35,062 nucleotides of DNA from Pandoraea captiosa (GCF_902459775.1 NZ_CABPSQ010000023.1:1-35062); one strand, 5' to 3'; counted from the first letter of the stretch, positions 24,271 through 34,944 are shown. Program-made: numbers and translations. The notes: generated by a model from the letters alone, not told the origin.

Positions 24271-25224
24271 TTATCGGCGTCGCCAGCGCAAACGACGTGT
24301 CAGGCATGTCAGGGGGCCAAGACGATGCAGCGCGTTCAGGAGCGCTGCCGCAAACCCCGTTCGCCAGCGCCCGGATGCAGGAGACGAGGTTTCGGAGGGG
24401 GTGCCCGCGGTCCGCGTCGACGAGGCGTTCCCCGGCTCGTGGCAGGGTTCGAAGCGATAGCCAATGCGGGGCACGGTCACGATGTGGCCATGCAGGCCCA
24501 GCGGAATGAGCCGGCGCCGCAGACGCGAGACGACTTGCATCAGATTGGTATCGTCCTGATCGGGGCGCCCCGGCCAAAGCGTGGCGATCAGCGTACGTTT
24601 GTCATGGGCGACATGCGGGGGGGACCGCAGCGCGCACAGTAAGCGGTACTCGATCTGCGGAATCCGAACGGTGACACCTTGACGGCGCACTTCGCCGTGT
24701 CCGTCGCGCGCGACGCCATGCAGGAGCGCAGGCGCGGTCGACATGCGGGCGGTTGCGTCGGCGATTGACAGCCCCGCCGTGCTGGCATCGGTCTGCCGGT
24801 GAGCGGGCGCTGCCGGTGTCATGACGTCTGCATTGCCCGGTTCATCCGGTCCATCCGGTTCGGCCTGCCGCGAAGCGCACGCCGCTGAAGTTGCTGAGGA
24901 TGCTGAAGTCGCTGAAGCCAATGAAGCGACCGGCATATCGAAGCGATATCCCACGCGAGCGACGGTCACGATGGCGCGATGCAAGCCGAGCGGCGCCAGC
25001 GAGCGTCGCAGTCGGGAAACGAGTTGTACCAGGGCGGCGTCTTCCATCCACTGCGCGCGCTGTCCCCAGAGGGCCTCCATCAGGGCGTACTTGTCGAAGA
25101 CCTTGCCGGGGCGTGCGGCAAGGTGCACCAGCAAACGCTTTTCCTGCTCCGACAGGCGGGCAGATATGCCATGGTGTTGCACGAGATTGGTGACGTCGTC
25201 GAGGTCGAACGGTGGCATCGGCAT
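24271..25224 (-). CDS. Regulator with two tandem OmpR/ToxR-type winged-helix domains
   Basis: A 317-residue DNA-binding protein without receiver or clear membrane domain. Two Trans_reg_C winged helices are visible: residues 20-97 (EKRLLVHLAARPGKVFDKYALMEALWG ... VGYRFD) and 180-260 (IEYRLLCALRSPPHVAHDKRTLIATLWPG ... IGYRFE). They share VSRLRR-L-PLGLH--IVTV-R-GYRF, so one arose by duplication. The linker (98-179) is Ala/Ser/Thr-rich and partly coded by a 9-bp DNA repeat; the C-terminal 30 residues are basic and amphipathic. The start at 25224 is supported by GGAG 7 bases upstream. It is the first gene before the chitinase and holin-like genes and is their likely activator. Divergent from fghA. 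Confidence 0.8.
   Translation of the reverse strand: MPMPPFDLDDVTNLVQHHGISARLSEQEKRLLVHLAARPGKVFDKYALMEALWGQRAQWMEDAALVQLVSRLRRSLAPLGLHRAIVTVARVGYRFDMPVASLASATSASSATSAACASRQAEPDGPDEPGNADVMTPAAPAHRQTDASTAGLSIADATARMSTAPALLHGVARDGHGEVRRQGVTVRIPQIEYRLLCALRSPPHVAHDKRTLIATLWPGRPDQDDTNLMQVVSRLRRRLIPLGLHGHIVTVPRIGYRFEPCHEPGNASSTRTAGTPSETSSPASGRWRTGFAAALLNALHRLGPLTCLTRRLRWRRR
24886..24940. repeat. Coding 9-bp-based repeat in the regulator linker
   Basis: GCTGAAGTT, GCTGAGGAT, GCTGAAGTC and GCTGAAGCC on the plus strand, in frame, encoding the Ala/Ser/Thr linker between the two winged helices. Copy changes would vary linker length by three residues. Confidence 0.6.
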
Positions 25225-25545
25225 GGCGCGCTCCGGGTAACGAGGAAGGGACGCCAACCGTAGCGACGCCCATTCGCCTGTCACAAGGCGTCAAACCGCA
25301 GAAAGCGCGACATAGCTTCCCGACCCCGGGGTACGCGACATGCGCGCTGCGCTCGCCCGGTGCCTAGCCAATGTCACTCGTCGCATCGCGAGGTAAGATA
25401 ACGGCCATATCTGGCAAGGGGCGCCGCCCGCCACGCCGTCATGCCGCGATGTCCTTCCTGCATCGGCATCGGCGCCGGTCGCAGCCCCTTCCGACTTCAG
25501 TGGTTCACTGATTGACCGACTTCTCGCACTCACCCGGATTTCGCC
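25225..25545. promoter_or_regulatory. Divergent region between the regulator and fghA
   Basis: No gene is supported in these 321 bp. A TAAGAT at 25394-25399 with TGTCAC 16 bases upstream could be a weak rightward promoter for fghA, about 150 bp before its start. No inverted repeat of note was found. Confidence 0.3.
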
Positions 25546-26400
25546 ATGCTCGAACTCATTTCCGAACACCGTTGCTTCGGCGGCACGCAGCGCTTTTATC
25601 GTCATACGTCGTCCGTGATCGGTTTGCCGATGCGGTTTTCCGTCTTCATCCCGCCGCAAGCGCGCGACGGTCGCGTCGTGCCCGCGCTGTTCTACCTCGC
25701 GGGGCTCACGTCGACGGAAGAGACGTTCATGATCAAGGGTGGCGCGCAGTGGCTCGCCGCAGAACACGGCGTGGCGTTGATTACGCCCGACACCAGCCCG
25801 CGCGGGGCAGGCGTGCCCGGTGAGACCGATGCGTGGGATTTCGGTGTGGGCGCGGGCTTCTATCTCGACGCCACGCAGGCGCCGTGGTCGACGCATTACC
25901 GCATGTACAGCTACATCGTCGACGAGCTATACGGTCTGGTCACGCAGTCGTTGCCGATCGATGCCGAGCGTATCGGCATCTTCGGACACTCGATGGGCGG
26001 TCATGGCGCATTGACGCTTGCGCTGCGCAATCCCGGCAAGTTCCGCTCGGTGTCGGCCTTTGCCCCGATTGCGGCACCCATGCATTGCCCGTGGGGAGAG
26101 AAGGCGTTCACGGGATATCTCGGCACGGATCGCGAGACGTGGCGACAGTACGATGCGAGCGAACTCATCGCCAAGGCCGCGCATGCGGTGTTCCCGGGCG
26201 GCATCCTGATCGATCAGGGCCTCAGCGACCAGTTCCTCGAGGCCCAACTGCATCCGGACATCTTCGAGCGCGCCTGCCGTGAAGCCGGACAGCCGCTGAA
26301 CCTGCGCCGCCACGAAGGTTACGACCACGGCTATTACTTCATCCAGACGTTCATGGCAGATCATCTGTCACATCACGCCGAACATCTGCGGGCCTACTGA
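25546..26400 (+). CDS. fghA: S-formylglutathione hydrolase
   Basis: A 284-residue esterase-D-type alpha/beta hydrolase that releases formate and glutathione from S-formylglutathione, the second step of glutathione-dependent formaldehyde removal. The N-terminal part (FYLAGLTSTEETFMIKGGAQ, 49-68), the PDTSPRG loop (81-87), the nucleophile elbow GHSMGGHGA (147-155, Ser149), the acid region DQGLSDQFL and the histidine in EGYDHGYYF complete the family pattern. Length is normal. The partner dehydrogenase (frmA) is not adjacent; it usually lies next to this gene in related genomes but is not in this window. A standalone gene with no strong Shine-Dalgarno. Confidence 0.92.
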   Translation: MLELISEHRCFGGTQRFYRHTSSVIGLPMRFSVFIPPQARDGRVVPALFYLAGLTSTEETFMIKGGAQWLAAEHGVALITPDTSPRGAGVPGETDAWDFGVGAGFYLDATQAPWSTHYRMYSYIVDELYGLVTQSLPIDAERIGIFGHSMGGHGALTLALRNPGKFRSVSAFAPIAAPMHCPWGEKAFTGYLGTDRETWRQYDASELIAKAAHAVFPGGILIDQGLSDQFLEAQLHPDIFERACREAGQPLNLRRHEGYDHGYYFIQTFMADHLSHHAEHLRAY

Positions 26401-26426
26401 TCGATCGCCGGAGCGAGGCTTGTTAA

Positions 26427-26470
26427 GCGCTTGTTAGGCGCTTACCCGGCGCTTACCAGGCGCTTACCAG
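26427..26470. repeat. 11-bp tandem repeat, 4 copies
   Basis: GCGCTTGTTAG, GCGCTTACCCG, then GCGCTTACCAG twice, between the converging fghA stop (26400) and pdxY stop (26496). Confidence 0.8.
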
Positions 26471-26495
26471 GCGCGTGCACGACGACTCGTTGACG

Positions 26496-27353
26496 TCACA
26501 CCGCCCGCGCTTCGTAACGGCGCGGCGGCGTGACGATCTCGTCCTGCGCACGCACGATCTCCAGTTCGTAGCGTCCGGCGAGGTGTGTCGCGGCCAGCAC
26601 CGCATCGACCGCGGCCAGCGTGTGCTCGAACGCCGCGCGCACCGTATCGCCCTTGAGCAGCCGAGCGAGAAACACGCCGGAAGTCAGGTCGCCCACGCCC
26701 ACGGGATGCCGAGAGAACGGATACAGCGGACGTGTGCCGTGCCACGCCTCGTCGTGCGTGACAACGAGCATTTCGAAGTTGTCCGATGGCTTGCCCGCGT
26801 ATTCCAGATGCTTGACTAGCACCATCTTCGGTCCACGAGCGAGCAGGGCGCGACAAGCGGCCAGCGCATCGTCGAACGTGTCTATGGGATGCTGCGAGAG
26901 TTTTTCCAGTTCGAGATGGTTCGGCGCAATGATGTCCGCCGCCGCAGGCATATGCTCGACAAGATACTGTTCGATGCCCGGCTTGACCTGGCAACCCTTT
27001 TCCGGATGTCCCATCACCGGGTCGCAAAGATAGATCGCGGCGGGATTGGCGTATTTCACGCGCTGCACCGCCGCGAGCACGAAACTCGCCTGCTCGGGCG
27101 CACCCAGATAGCCCGAGAGCACGGCGTCGCAATTGACCAGTTCGCCGATGTCGGCAATGCCGTCGACCAGCTTCAGAATTTCATCGCTCGGCAGCGCCTG
27201 TCCCGTCCATTTTCCGTACTGCGTGTGATTGGAAAACTGTACGGTGTTGATCGGCCAGACGTTGACGCCGAGACGTCGCATCGGGAACTCGGCAGCGCTG
27301 TTGCCGGCGTGGCCGAACACCACGTGGGACTGAATGCTGAGGACGTTTTTCAT
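26496..27353 (-). CDS. pdxY: Pyridoxal kinase PdxY
   Basis: A 285-residue ribokinase-like enzyme that phosphorylates pyridoxal with ATP for PLP salvage. The start [20 protein letters not shown] is the classical PdxY opening. The [10 protein letters not shown] region (79-88), APNHLELE (143-150) and the anion-hole motif [11 protein letters not shown] (216-226, catalytic D222) are intact. Two adjacent ATGs (27356, 27353) exist; the second matches the family start. It lies 175 bp after the second fusA gene in the same direction, with a stem-loop between them, so it may be partly cotranscribed. It converges with fghA. Confidence 0.93.
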   Translation of the reverse strand: MKNVLSIQSHVVFGHAGNSAAEFPMRRLGVNVWPINTVQFSNHTQYGKWTGQALPSDEILKLVDGIADIGELVNCDAVLSGYLGAPEQASFVLAAVQRVKYANPAAIYLCDPVMGHPEKGCQVKPGIEQYLVEHMPAAADIIAPNHLELEKLSQHPIDTFDDALAACRALLARGPKMVLVKHLEYAGKPSDNFEMLVVTHDEAWHGTRPLYPFSRHPVGVGDLTSGVFLARLLKGDTVRAAFEHTLAAVDAVLAATHLAGRYELEIVRAQDEIVTPPRRYEARAV

Positions 27354-27392
27354 CATGATGAAGACGAGGGGCAAATACGGGTAATAAAACAC

Positions 27393-27452
27393 AACGCCCG
27401 CGAGCGGCACGTCCCTGATCCTAAGACAAAGGCGTTTCCGATGCGGGCGTTG
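27393..27452 (-). terminator. Long-loop stem between fusA2 and pdxY (terminator or attenuator)
   Basis: CAACGCCCGC (27393-27402) pairs perfectly with GCGGGCGTTG (27443-27452), enclosing 40 bases, and on the leftward transcript is followed by TGTTTTATT. The long loop makes it an unusual terminator; it may limit readthrough into pdxY. Confidence 0.4.
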
Positions 27453-27493
27453 ACCGCCGGTGACGCAGGTAACGGCTTATTTTGCCTTGCCGT

Positions 27494-27505
27494 CCCTACG
27501 TAGGG
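27494..27505. promoter_or_regulatory. 12-bp palindrome CCCTACGTAGGG
   Basis: A perfect inverted repeat without loop, 24 bp after the fusA2 stop. A protein-binding site is possible; a chance palindrome cannot be excluded. Confidence 0.25.
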
Positions 27506-27528
27506 CGCGTACTACCTCACTGACGACC

Positions 27529-29625
<2,097 letters not shown>

Positions 29626-29945
29626 AGTGCACCTCTTTTCAGACGGTGGGGAAAAAGCATAGGAGCAGCCATCATACTCCAATGTCGGGTGAACGCGCTG
29701 AGCGCTACATTGCCCGCAAGGCCAGCACTCACGCGGCTTTGCAGCCGGTGCTCGCACCCCGCTTGGGGGCGTGCAAGGGGCTGACGAATGCGGCATGTTG
29801 CCCCCGGGATCCGCGCGATCGGCCAACGAAAACGCCCCGTCGAATCGGCGGGGCGTGTGAGGGTGCGACGGAAAATGGGATCGTGCGTTGCCGGGGCGAA
29901 AACCCCGGCGGGCGCGCCGACCCATCGTCGCAGCGTACGGGGTCG
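29626..29945. other. fusA2 upstream region with the chemotaxis-gene terminator
   Basis: No gene is supported. It contains the terminator of the leftward chemotaxis gene (29829-29856) and the fusA2 promoter, which I could not place with confidence. A weak TTGGAG...TATGCT pair near 29658-29684 has too short a spacer. Confidence 0.35.
29829..29856 (-). terminator. Terminator of the chemotaxis gene
   Basis: Leftward, CGCCCCG...CGGGGCG forms a stem followed by GTTTTCG. It lies 90 bp after the stop at 29946. Confidence 0.6.
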
Positions 29946-31592
29946 CTAGGCGACCTGGCGCTGACGTGAAAACGCCAGCACGGCGCCGCGCGGCCCGTTA
30001 GCGAGGGCGTCCGGGGTAGCGTCGTCTTCGGCGCTTACCGAGTCTCCTCCGGGTAAGCGGAAGATGGCCACGGCATCGCGCAGGTTGCGCGCCTGATCTT
30101 CGAGCGACCCGGCCGCCGCCGTTGCCTGTTCGACGAGCGCGGCATTTTGCTGCGTGACCTGATCCATTTGCATGACGGCCGTGTTGACCTGCTCGATGCC
30201 GCCGGACTGTTCGCTCGACGCTGCCGAGATTTCCCCCATGATGTCGGTCACGCGCTGGACGGCCTGCACGATGTCCGTCATGGTACGACCGGCGTCACGG
30301 ACCTGTGTCGAGCCGTCCTGCACCTTGTGTACGGACGTCTCGATGAGTGATTTGATTTCCTTGGCAGCGGCGGCGCTGCGTTGCGCCAGCGTGCGCACTT
30401 CACCGGCGACGACGGCAAAGCCGCGCCCCTGTTCGCCGGCACGCGCGGCTTCCACCGCAGCGTTCAACGCGAGGATGTTCGTCTGGAAGGCGATACCGTC
30501 GATCACGCCGATGATGTCGTTGATCTTCGTCGAGCTGTCGGCGATCTCCTGCATCGAGCGTACGGCACCGTCGACCACGCGACCGCCTTGCCCGGCGATC
30601 TCCGACGCGTTCGCCGCCAGTTGACTCGCCTGCCGGGCATTCTCGGCATTCTGTTTGACGGTCGCCGTCAACTGCTCCATCGACGACGCAGTTTCTTCGA
30701 GCGATGCGGCTTGCTCCTCGGTGCGCGACGACAGATCGGTGTTGCCGGCGAGCAATTCGCCCGAGGCCGACGTAATCGCGGCAGTGCCGCTGCGCACGCG
30801 CCGCACGATCTGATCGAGACTTTCGTTCATGTGTTTGAGGGCGGCCATCAGTTGCCCCGTTTCGTCGCGGCTCGTCACGTCGATGCGACTCGTGAGATCG
30901 CCTTGCGCCACCCGTTGCGCGACTTCGACTGCACGCGCGATCGGGCGCGTGATGCTGCGTGTGACCGACCAGGCCGCGACGATCCCGACGACCGCCGCCA
31001 GTGCGCCCAATACCACGAGCAGGAGCTTGGCGAATGCGATGTCGGCACTCGTTGCCGCGCCTGTCTCGTCGAGAATCTTTTTCTGGAAGGTGACCAGCTC
31101 GACAGCTTCATTCTGCATGGCGTCGAGCGCCGGCAGCGCCTGCTGCTGCACGATGCCGAGCGCAGTCTCGCGCTGATCGGCGTCGAGTTCGGCAACGACC
31201 GCGATGCGCGCCTTCTTGAAGGCTTCGTTCTGCTCGCGAATGGCCTTGGTGAGCCGCTTGCCGTTTTCCGTGGTGACGTACTTGTCCAGCAAGGCCTGCG
31301 CTTCGCTCATGCGCGCCAGGTTGGCATCGATGCGCTCGTTATACGTCGTGCGCTGGGCGGGATTCGTCGTGGTGAAAAACTCGAGCAGGCGGCGCGCGTT
31401 GCCCCGCACCATCGCGTCGATCGTGTGCGCTGCATCGGCTTTCGCCCACGCGCTGGTGAGCAGTTCTTCGTTGGCGCGCTCGATGGCGACGAAGCGTACC
31501 AATGCCACGATCAACATACTGAGAAGCAGAACAAGTAACGTACCGAAGCCGATGGACAGTCGGGTTCGGATCTTCAGATCGGCGATGCGCAT
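29946..31592 (-). CDS. Methyl-accepting chemotaxis protein
   Basis: A 548-residue Tsr-class receptor. TM1 is at about 11-33, a four-helix-bundle periplasmic sensor follows to about 190, TM2 is at about 190-212, then a HAMP ([25 protein letters not shown]) and the signalling coiled coil with the conserved hairpin tip ([38 protein letters not shown]). It senses a periplasmic ligand and controls CheA through CheW. The protein ends AFSRQRQVA without the NWETF pentapeptide that recruits CheR/CheB, so adaptation depends on other receptors. The start at 31592 has AAGGAGT at a good distance; frame extension upstream is not coding. A weak FliA-like -10 (TCCGATAT) lies about 230 bp upstream. The ligand is unknown. 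Confidence 0.92.
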   Translation of the reverse strand: MRIADLKIRTRLSIGFGTLLVLLLSMLIVALVRFVAIERANEELLTSAWAKADAAHTIDAMVRGNARRLLEFFTTTNPAQRTTYNERIDANLARMSEAQALLDKYVTTENGKRLTKAIREQNEAFKKARIAVVAELDADQRETALGIVQQQALPALDAMQNEAVELVTFQKKILDETGAATSADIAFAKLLLVVLGALAAVVGIVAAWSVTRSITRPIARAVEVAQRVAQGDLTSRIDVTSRDETGQLMAALKHMNESLDQIVRRVRSGTAAITSASGELLAGNTDLSSRTEEQAASLEETASSMEQLTATVKQNAENARQASQLAANASEIAGQGGRVVDGAVRSMQEIADSSTKINDIIGVIDGIAFQTNILALNAAVEAARAGEQGRGFAVVAGEVRTLAQRSAAAAKEIKSLIETSVHKVQDGSTQVRDAGRTMTDIVQAVQRVTDIMGEISAASSEQSGGIEQVNTAVMQMDQVTQQNAALVEQATAAAGSLEDQARNLRDAVAIFRLPGGDSVSAEDDATPDALANGPRGAVLAFSRQRQVA

Positions 31593-31975
31593 GGAAATTG
31601 ACTCCTTATAGATATTGGATGCCAAGACAACACGGGTGACGTGAAGCTGTCGGCGTTTCGAGGAGTGGTCGCCGTTGCCACGGCGCGCGTCGCTACCAGG
31701 GGGTAAGGCGTGACGCGACCGTGGCCCACGCGCCGGTCTCGACACGTGTGACATGTCCGGCGACGCGTGACGGGGGGATTCGATGAAGCCAGTCCGTCTG
31801 ATTTCATATACGACAGGAAATATCGGAACTGAAGTTCTTCCTACAACCGGACGGGGGAAAGCAGCGACGGGGTGACGCCGCCACGACGACACGAAGACGG
31901 CATGAAGACGACGTGGTGGCGACGTTCAGGTGAGATGACCGCCGTCAGAGACCCTGACGGCGAAATTTAGAAGGT
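31593..31975. other. Intergenic region upstream of the chemotaxis gene
   Basis: No gene is supported. An AT-rich patch at 31800-31850 contains, on the leftward strand, TTCCGATAT (31820-31828), which resembles the FliA (sigma-28) -10 CCGATAA, but no good -35 precedes it. Confidence 0.3.
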
Positions 31976-33121
31976 TCAGACAAAACGAACGGCATAAATG
32001 GGTGGCAGATGGGCCGACAGACTGTGCCATTGTTCGCCGGCGTCATCGCTTACCCAGAGCGCGCCTGTCGTCGAGCCCATGGCGAGCGTTCGCCCGGTGG
32101 CGTCGATGTCCAGTCCGTGCCGGTAAATCAGATCGTAGGAAGGGGTTTCCGGCAATCCGTGCGAGAGCGATGTGAAGGACTGGCCGCCGTCGCGCGTGCG
32201 CGTGACGACCAGTCGTGCGTCGACGGGGATTCGGCACGCATCGCGTTGCGCCGGCGCGAACCATGCGACATCCGGGTCGTGCGGATCCACCACGACGGCG
32301 AAGCCGAAGCTCGACGGCGCCGCCTGAATGCGCCGCCACGATGCGCCGTAGTCAAGCGTGCGGAAAATGCCGTTGTGATGTTGCGCCCAGAGCGCGTTGG
32401 GTGCGTCGCGACACTGCACCAGTCGGTGGACGTCCTGCGCATTCGGATCGAGTCGTCGCTCCGGGGGCATGTAATCGGCCTCCATGCCGGAGGCGGCCAA
32501 CGCCCACGTGTCGCCACCGTCTCTCGTGCGCCAGACACCCCCGGTCGACACAGCGACGATCACCTGACGACTGTCGTGGGGATCGATGCAAATCGAATGG
32601 ATGCCCGCATGGTCGTACCCGCCGCCCATCCACGCCGCGCGCTCCGGGCGGTTCCATAAACTCTCGACCAGATGCCAGGTGCGGCCATGGTCTCCCGAGC
32701 GGAACAGGCCGCCCGGGATGGTGCCGGCCCACAATACGCCAGGCGCATCCGGGCCCGCCGCTTCCAGCGACCAGAGCAGATCGACGGAGGGCGCCTGCGC
32801 ATCGGCTGACGCGCTATCGGGCGACCCGCTCTGGGATGACGTTTGCGCCGTCGTCGGCGTTTGCGGCGCGAAGGCCGGAGGCGGCAACTCGGTCCATGCT
32901 GTTTCGTCGCGAGCACGACACCAGAGCTTCACGCCGAAGTGTCCCAGGTTGAGTGCGGCGTAGTCGGTGCCGTCGCGCGCGTCATGCAGCACCATGCTGA
33001 CCGGTTCTCCCGGAAAGTCCGGGGTGCTCGACGTCATTCGCCAGACTGCGCCTTCCCGCGCCCATGTGAACAATCCCTTGCGCGTCGCGACCAGTAACGT
33101 CGCACCGATGACATGTTCCAT
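31976..33121 (-). CDS. BNR/Asp-box beta-propeller protein
   Basis: A 381-residue protein with at least five Asp-box turns (SGDHGRTW at 142-149, TRDGGDTW at 199-206, then TLDYGASW, TRDGGQSF and SDDAGEQW), the hallmark of sialidase-like, YCF48 and VPS10-type propellers. No sialidase arginine triad is recognised, so the enzyme name exo-alpha-sialidase would not be safe. There is no signal peptide, so it is probably cytoplasmic. A Ser/Thr/Pro/Ala insert (85-112) interrupts the first blade. The start at 33121 has a very strong Shine-Dalgarno (AAGGAGGAG). It follows the MoaD/ThiS-like gene in the same direction after 178 bp; the pair looks functionally linked. Confidence 0.8.
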   Translation of the reverse strand: MEHVIGATLLVATRKGLFTWAREGAVWRMTSSTPDFPGEPVSMVLHDARDGTDYAALNLGHFGVKLWCRARDETAWTELPPPAFAPQTPTTAQTSSQSGSPDSASADAQAPSVDLLWSLEAAGPDAPGVLWAGTIPGGLFRSGDHGRTWHLVESLWNRPERAAWMGGGYDHAGIHSICIDPHDSRQVIVAVSTGGVWRTRDGGDTWALAASGMEADYMPPERRLDPNAQDVHRLVQCRDAPNALWAQHHNGIFRTLDYGASWRRIQAAPSSFGFAVVVDPHDPDVAWFAPAQRDACRIPVDARLVVTRTRDGGQSFTSLSHGLPETPSYDLIYRHGLDIDATGRTLAMGSTTGALWVSDDAGEQWHSLSAHLPPIYAVRFV

Positions 33122-33299
33122 GTTGCTCCTCCTTGGCTGGCGCGAGGATCGTCGTGTGACGAATACCTGCGTGGCTCTGGTGTCGATGGGGAATGCCTGC
33201 GTTTGTGCCTGCATGCATGCCGGGAATGTGTATCCGAAATTCGTCGACGGTTGTCCCGTGCTCAGGCGCCCGGCGTGTCGTTGTGTCGTTGCATCGTGA

Positions 33300-33569
33300 C
33301 TATCCGCCTGACAGCGCCTGCGCCACGTACACGGTGCTGGCAGCGCCGAGTTCGTCGCGCAGCGTCAGACGATCCCGAATCAGATGGCCATCGACAAACA
33401 CGGCGACGTGCGCGCGCAACCGGCCCTGATCGTTGAACAGGTAACCACGCAACGCCGGCTTGCGCGATACGCACTGTGCGAGCGCATCGTGCACGTCGCT
33501 GCTTTTGACCTGCTGTTCGTCCACGGGGACGTGTCGTTGAATTGCCGGTGCGAAAGTGACGGTCGCCAT
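33300..33569 (-). CDS. MoaD/ThiS-like ubiquitin-fold protein
   Basis: An 89-residue beta-grasp protein. It ends in SGG, the C-terminal Gly-Gly that is activated as an acyl adenylate or thiocarboxylate in MoaD, ThiS and relatives. The body (ALRGYLFNDQGRLRAHVAVFVDGHLIRDRLTLRDELGAASTVYVAQAL) fits the fold, with the strand VAVFVDG and the usual final hydrophobic strand. The ATG at 33569 is preferred; a TTG at 33641 is also in frame and would add 24 residues. No E1-like adenylating enzyme or molybdopterin gene is nearby. It precedes the propeller gene. What it sulfurates or conjugates to is unknown. Confidence 0.65.
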   Translation of the reverse strand: MATVTFAPAIQRHVPVDEQQVKSSDVHDALAQCVSRKPALRGYLFNDQGRLRAHVAVFVDGHLIRDRLTLRDELGAASTVYVAQALSGG

Positions 33570-33930
33570 GTCGTTGTCGTCGAGTGCCGTCTGCGGGAAA
33601 CGCCGGACGGTCCGCGTCAGTGAGGCTTTCAGTGTAGACAATGAGGATCATTTGCACATTGGCTACGCGGTGTCAGCTCCCGTGCTGTTGTGCATGCGCC
33701 GCGCTATGTATGGCGGGAAATAACGCAGCTAGCGGCCATGCGTTGGATGCAGGGCGCGATTTGGTGTCCTTTGCATGACGCACGACGAGTTTCGGTGCGC
33801 GTGGAGCGTGATCGTAGGGTGTGGCATCGCATATCGGACACTCCCCAACCCCATTCACCTCGTTATTGGTCACCATTATCAAAGTGCCCGCGAGCGCGGT
33901 GCCGCAGGCAAATATCCGAGGAGGGGAGTG
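33570..33930. other. Divergent intergenic region
   Basis: No gene is supported in these 361 bp. It holds the palindrome at 33640-33652, 71 bp before the MoaD/ThiS start, and the leader of the gene at 33931. Some frames look open but have no start signals. Confidence 0.4.
33640..33652. promoter_or_regulatory. AATGA-GGA-TCATT palindrome
   Basis: A 13-bp inverted repeat with a three-base centre 71 bp upstream of the MoaD/ThiS-like start. A regulator-binding site is possible; a Fur box is less likely because the core does not match. Confidence 0.3.
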
Positions 33931-34293
33931 ATGGCAAGACTCAAAGGCAAGGACATTGGTATGGGGCGGTGGAACGATGGTGCAATCAGGCGTCAATGGC
34001 GCTTGCATCGGGCAGGGGAAGATTCGACGACGCTGGATCCGGCGATCAAGCGTCCGCCGGAACTCGCGAAATGCGAGGGGCACTTCGTCTGGAGCGTGAG
34101 GCAGGCTGCATTCGTCGGTCGCGAGCACGACCTGGCGGTGGGAGGTCACCGTCACTACGTGACCTGCACCGCACAGGCGAGGCGTTATGAGAGTGTCGCG
34201 CAAGCGAGGGCGGCAGGCGATGCGCTCATCGGCGACGTGCTGATACTGTACAGCTTCGGCGCGAACGCACCGCTGTACATCGTGGGCCGCTAA
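33931..34293 (+). CDS. Hypothetical protein, 120 residues
   Basis: I do not recognise this protein. The start is chosen at 33931 because a strong Shine-Dalgarno (GAGGAGGGGAG) precedes it, although the frame is open further upstream. It is soluble and basic, begins MARLKGKDIGMGRWNDGAIR, contains an aromatic patch (HFVWSVRQAAF) and ends in a hydrophobic stretch (GDVLILYSFGANAPLYIVGR). No membrane helix or catalytic motif is seen. It stands alone, divergent from the MoaD/ThiS gene. Confidence 0.55.
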   Translation: MARLKGKDIGMGRWNDGAIRRQWRLHRAGEDSTTLDPAIKRPPELAKCEGHFVWSVRQAAFVGREHDLAVGGHRHYVTCTAQARRYESVAQARAAGDALIGDVLILYSFGANAPLYIVGR

Positions 34294-34355
34294 TGGCACA
34301 GATCGCGAAGATCACGCTAACGGATATCGACGGAATCAGGCGAAGCTGACGAGGC

Positions 34356-34388
34356 AAATCCCGGCTTGCCGTTGGCAGGCCGGGACGC
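34356..34388 (+). terminator. Possible terminator of the hypothetical gene
   Basis: CCCGGCTTGCC-GTT-GGCAGGCCGGG is a strong imperfect stem 65 bp after the stop, but only a short T-rich stretch follows. Confidence 0.4.
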
Positions 34389-34425
34389 GATTTCTAGCTT
34401 TCAAGCGGAATTGGGGAACGGGGGA

Positions 34426-34452
34426 GTAGGGCGAGTGGGGCGAGTGGGGCGA
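34426..34452. repeat. 9-bp tandem repeat, 3 copies
   Basis: GTAGGGCGA followed by two exact GTGGGGCGA, starting 7 bp beyond the stop of the lipoprotein gene. Confidence 0.75.
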
Positions 34453-34458
34453 GCGGGA

Positions 34459-34647
34459 TTACTTGCCGAGTTCGTGGCCGATGACACCGCCCACGACAGC
34501 GCCACCGATGGTGCCGGCGGTGCTGCCGCCGGTCGCTTCGTGACCGATGACGCCGCCCGCTGCTGCGCCACCCAACGTGCACCCCATGATGGATGACCCC
34601 ATCGCGAGCGCCGTGATGACAACGAGAATCGATTTCGCCATTTGCAT
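34459..34647 (-). CDS. Small glycine-zipper lipoprotein (OsmB-like)
   Basis: A 62-residue protein. Residues 1-22 form a lipoprotein signal with lipobox SIMGC (Cys23 would be acylated), and the rest is glycine-zipper repeats (GGAAAGGVIGHEATGGSTAG and a second GGVIGHEL) typical of osmotically regulated OsmB-type outer-membrane proteins. AGGAGA lies before the ATG at 34647; the frame extends upstream without coding signs. It is a single gene. The zipper could help it form oligomers in the outer membrane. The role is inferred from the family, not shown. Confidence 0.75.
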   Translation of the reverse strand: MQMAKSILVVITALAMGSSIMGCTLGGAAAGGVIGHEATGGSTAGTIGGAVVGGVIGHELGK

Positions 34648-34820
34648 GATGCGTCTCCTGTAGCCAGTGTCGGCCGTGCGTTGCACGGCGACATAAGTCC
34701 AGCATAGAGCGCAGGGAATGCGCGCACTATCGGCTGCGACTGAATTGCCTGTAGGAATGGGACGACAGGTGCGGGGCAGGCATGCGAAGGCGGGGGGGGC
34801 GGGACGGGGGCGAAAACAAC

Positions 34821-34845
34821 AAGGGCCGCACAATGTGCGGCCCTT
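34821..34845 (-). terminator. Terminator of the first tRNA-Lys gene
   Basis: AAGGGCCGCA...TGCGGCCCTT makes a 10-bp stem with a 5-base loop, and the leftward transcript continues GTTGTTTTCG. It lies 11 bp beyond the tRNA. Confidence 0.65.
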
Positions 34846-34855
34846 GCGATGCATC

Positions 34856-34931
34856 TGGTGGGGCGTGAGTGACTCGAACACTCGACCTACGGATTAAGAG
34901 TCCGCTGCTCTACCAACTGAGCTAACGCCCC
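34856..34931 (-). tRNA. tRNA-Lys(CTT), copy 1
   Basis: A 76-base tRNA with CCA encoded (34856-34858 on the plus strand as TGG). The acceptor stem pairs GGGGCGT with ACGCCCC; the anticodon loop reads CTCTTAA, giving anticodon CTT (lysine, AAG codon). The D and T loops are standard. It is identical to copy 2. Confidence 0.92.
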
Positions 34932-34944
34932 GGTGCTACCGGGA

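Noticed and set aside
31820-31828. FliA-like promoter of the chemotaxis gene
   Set aside because: Only the -10 resembles the consensus and the distance to the gene is about 230 bp; mentioned but not annotated as a promoter.
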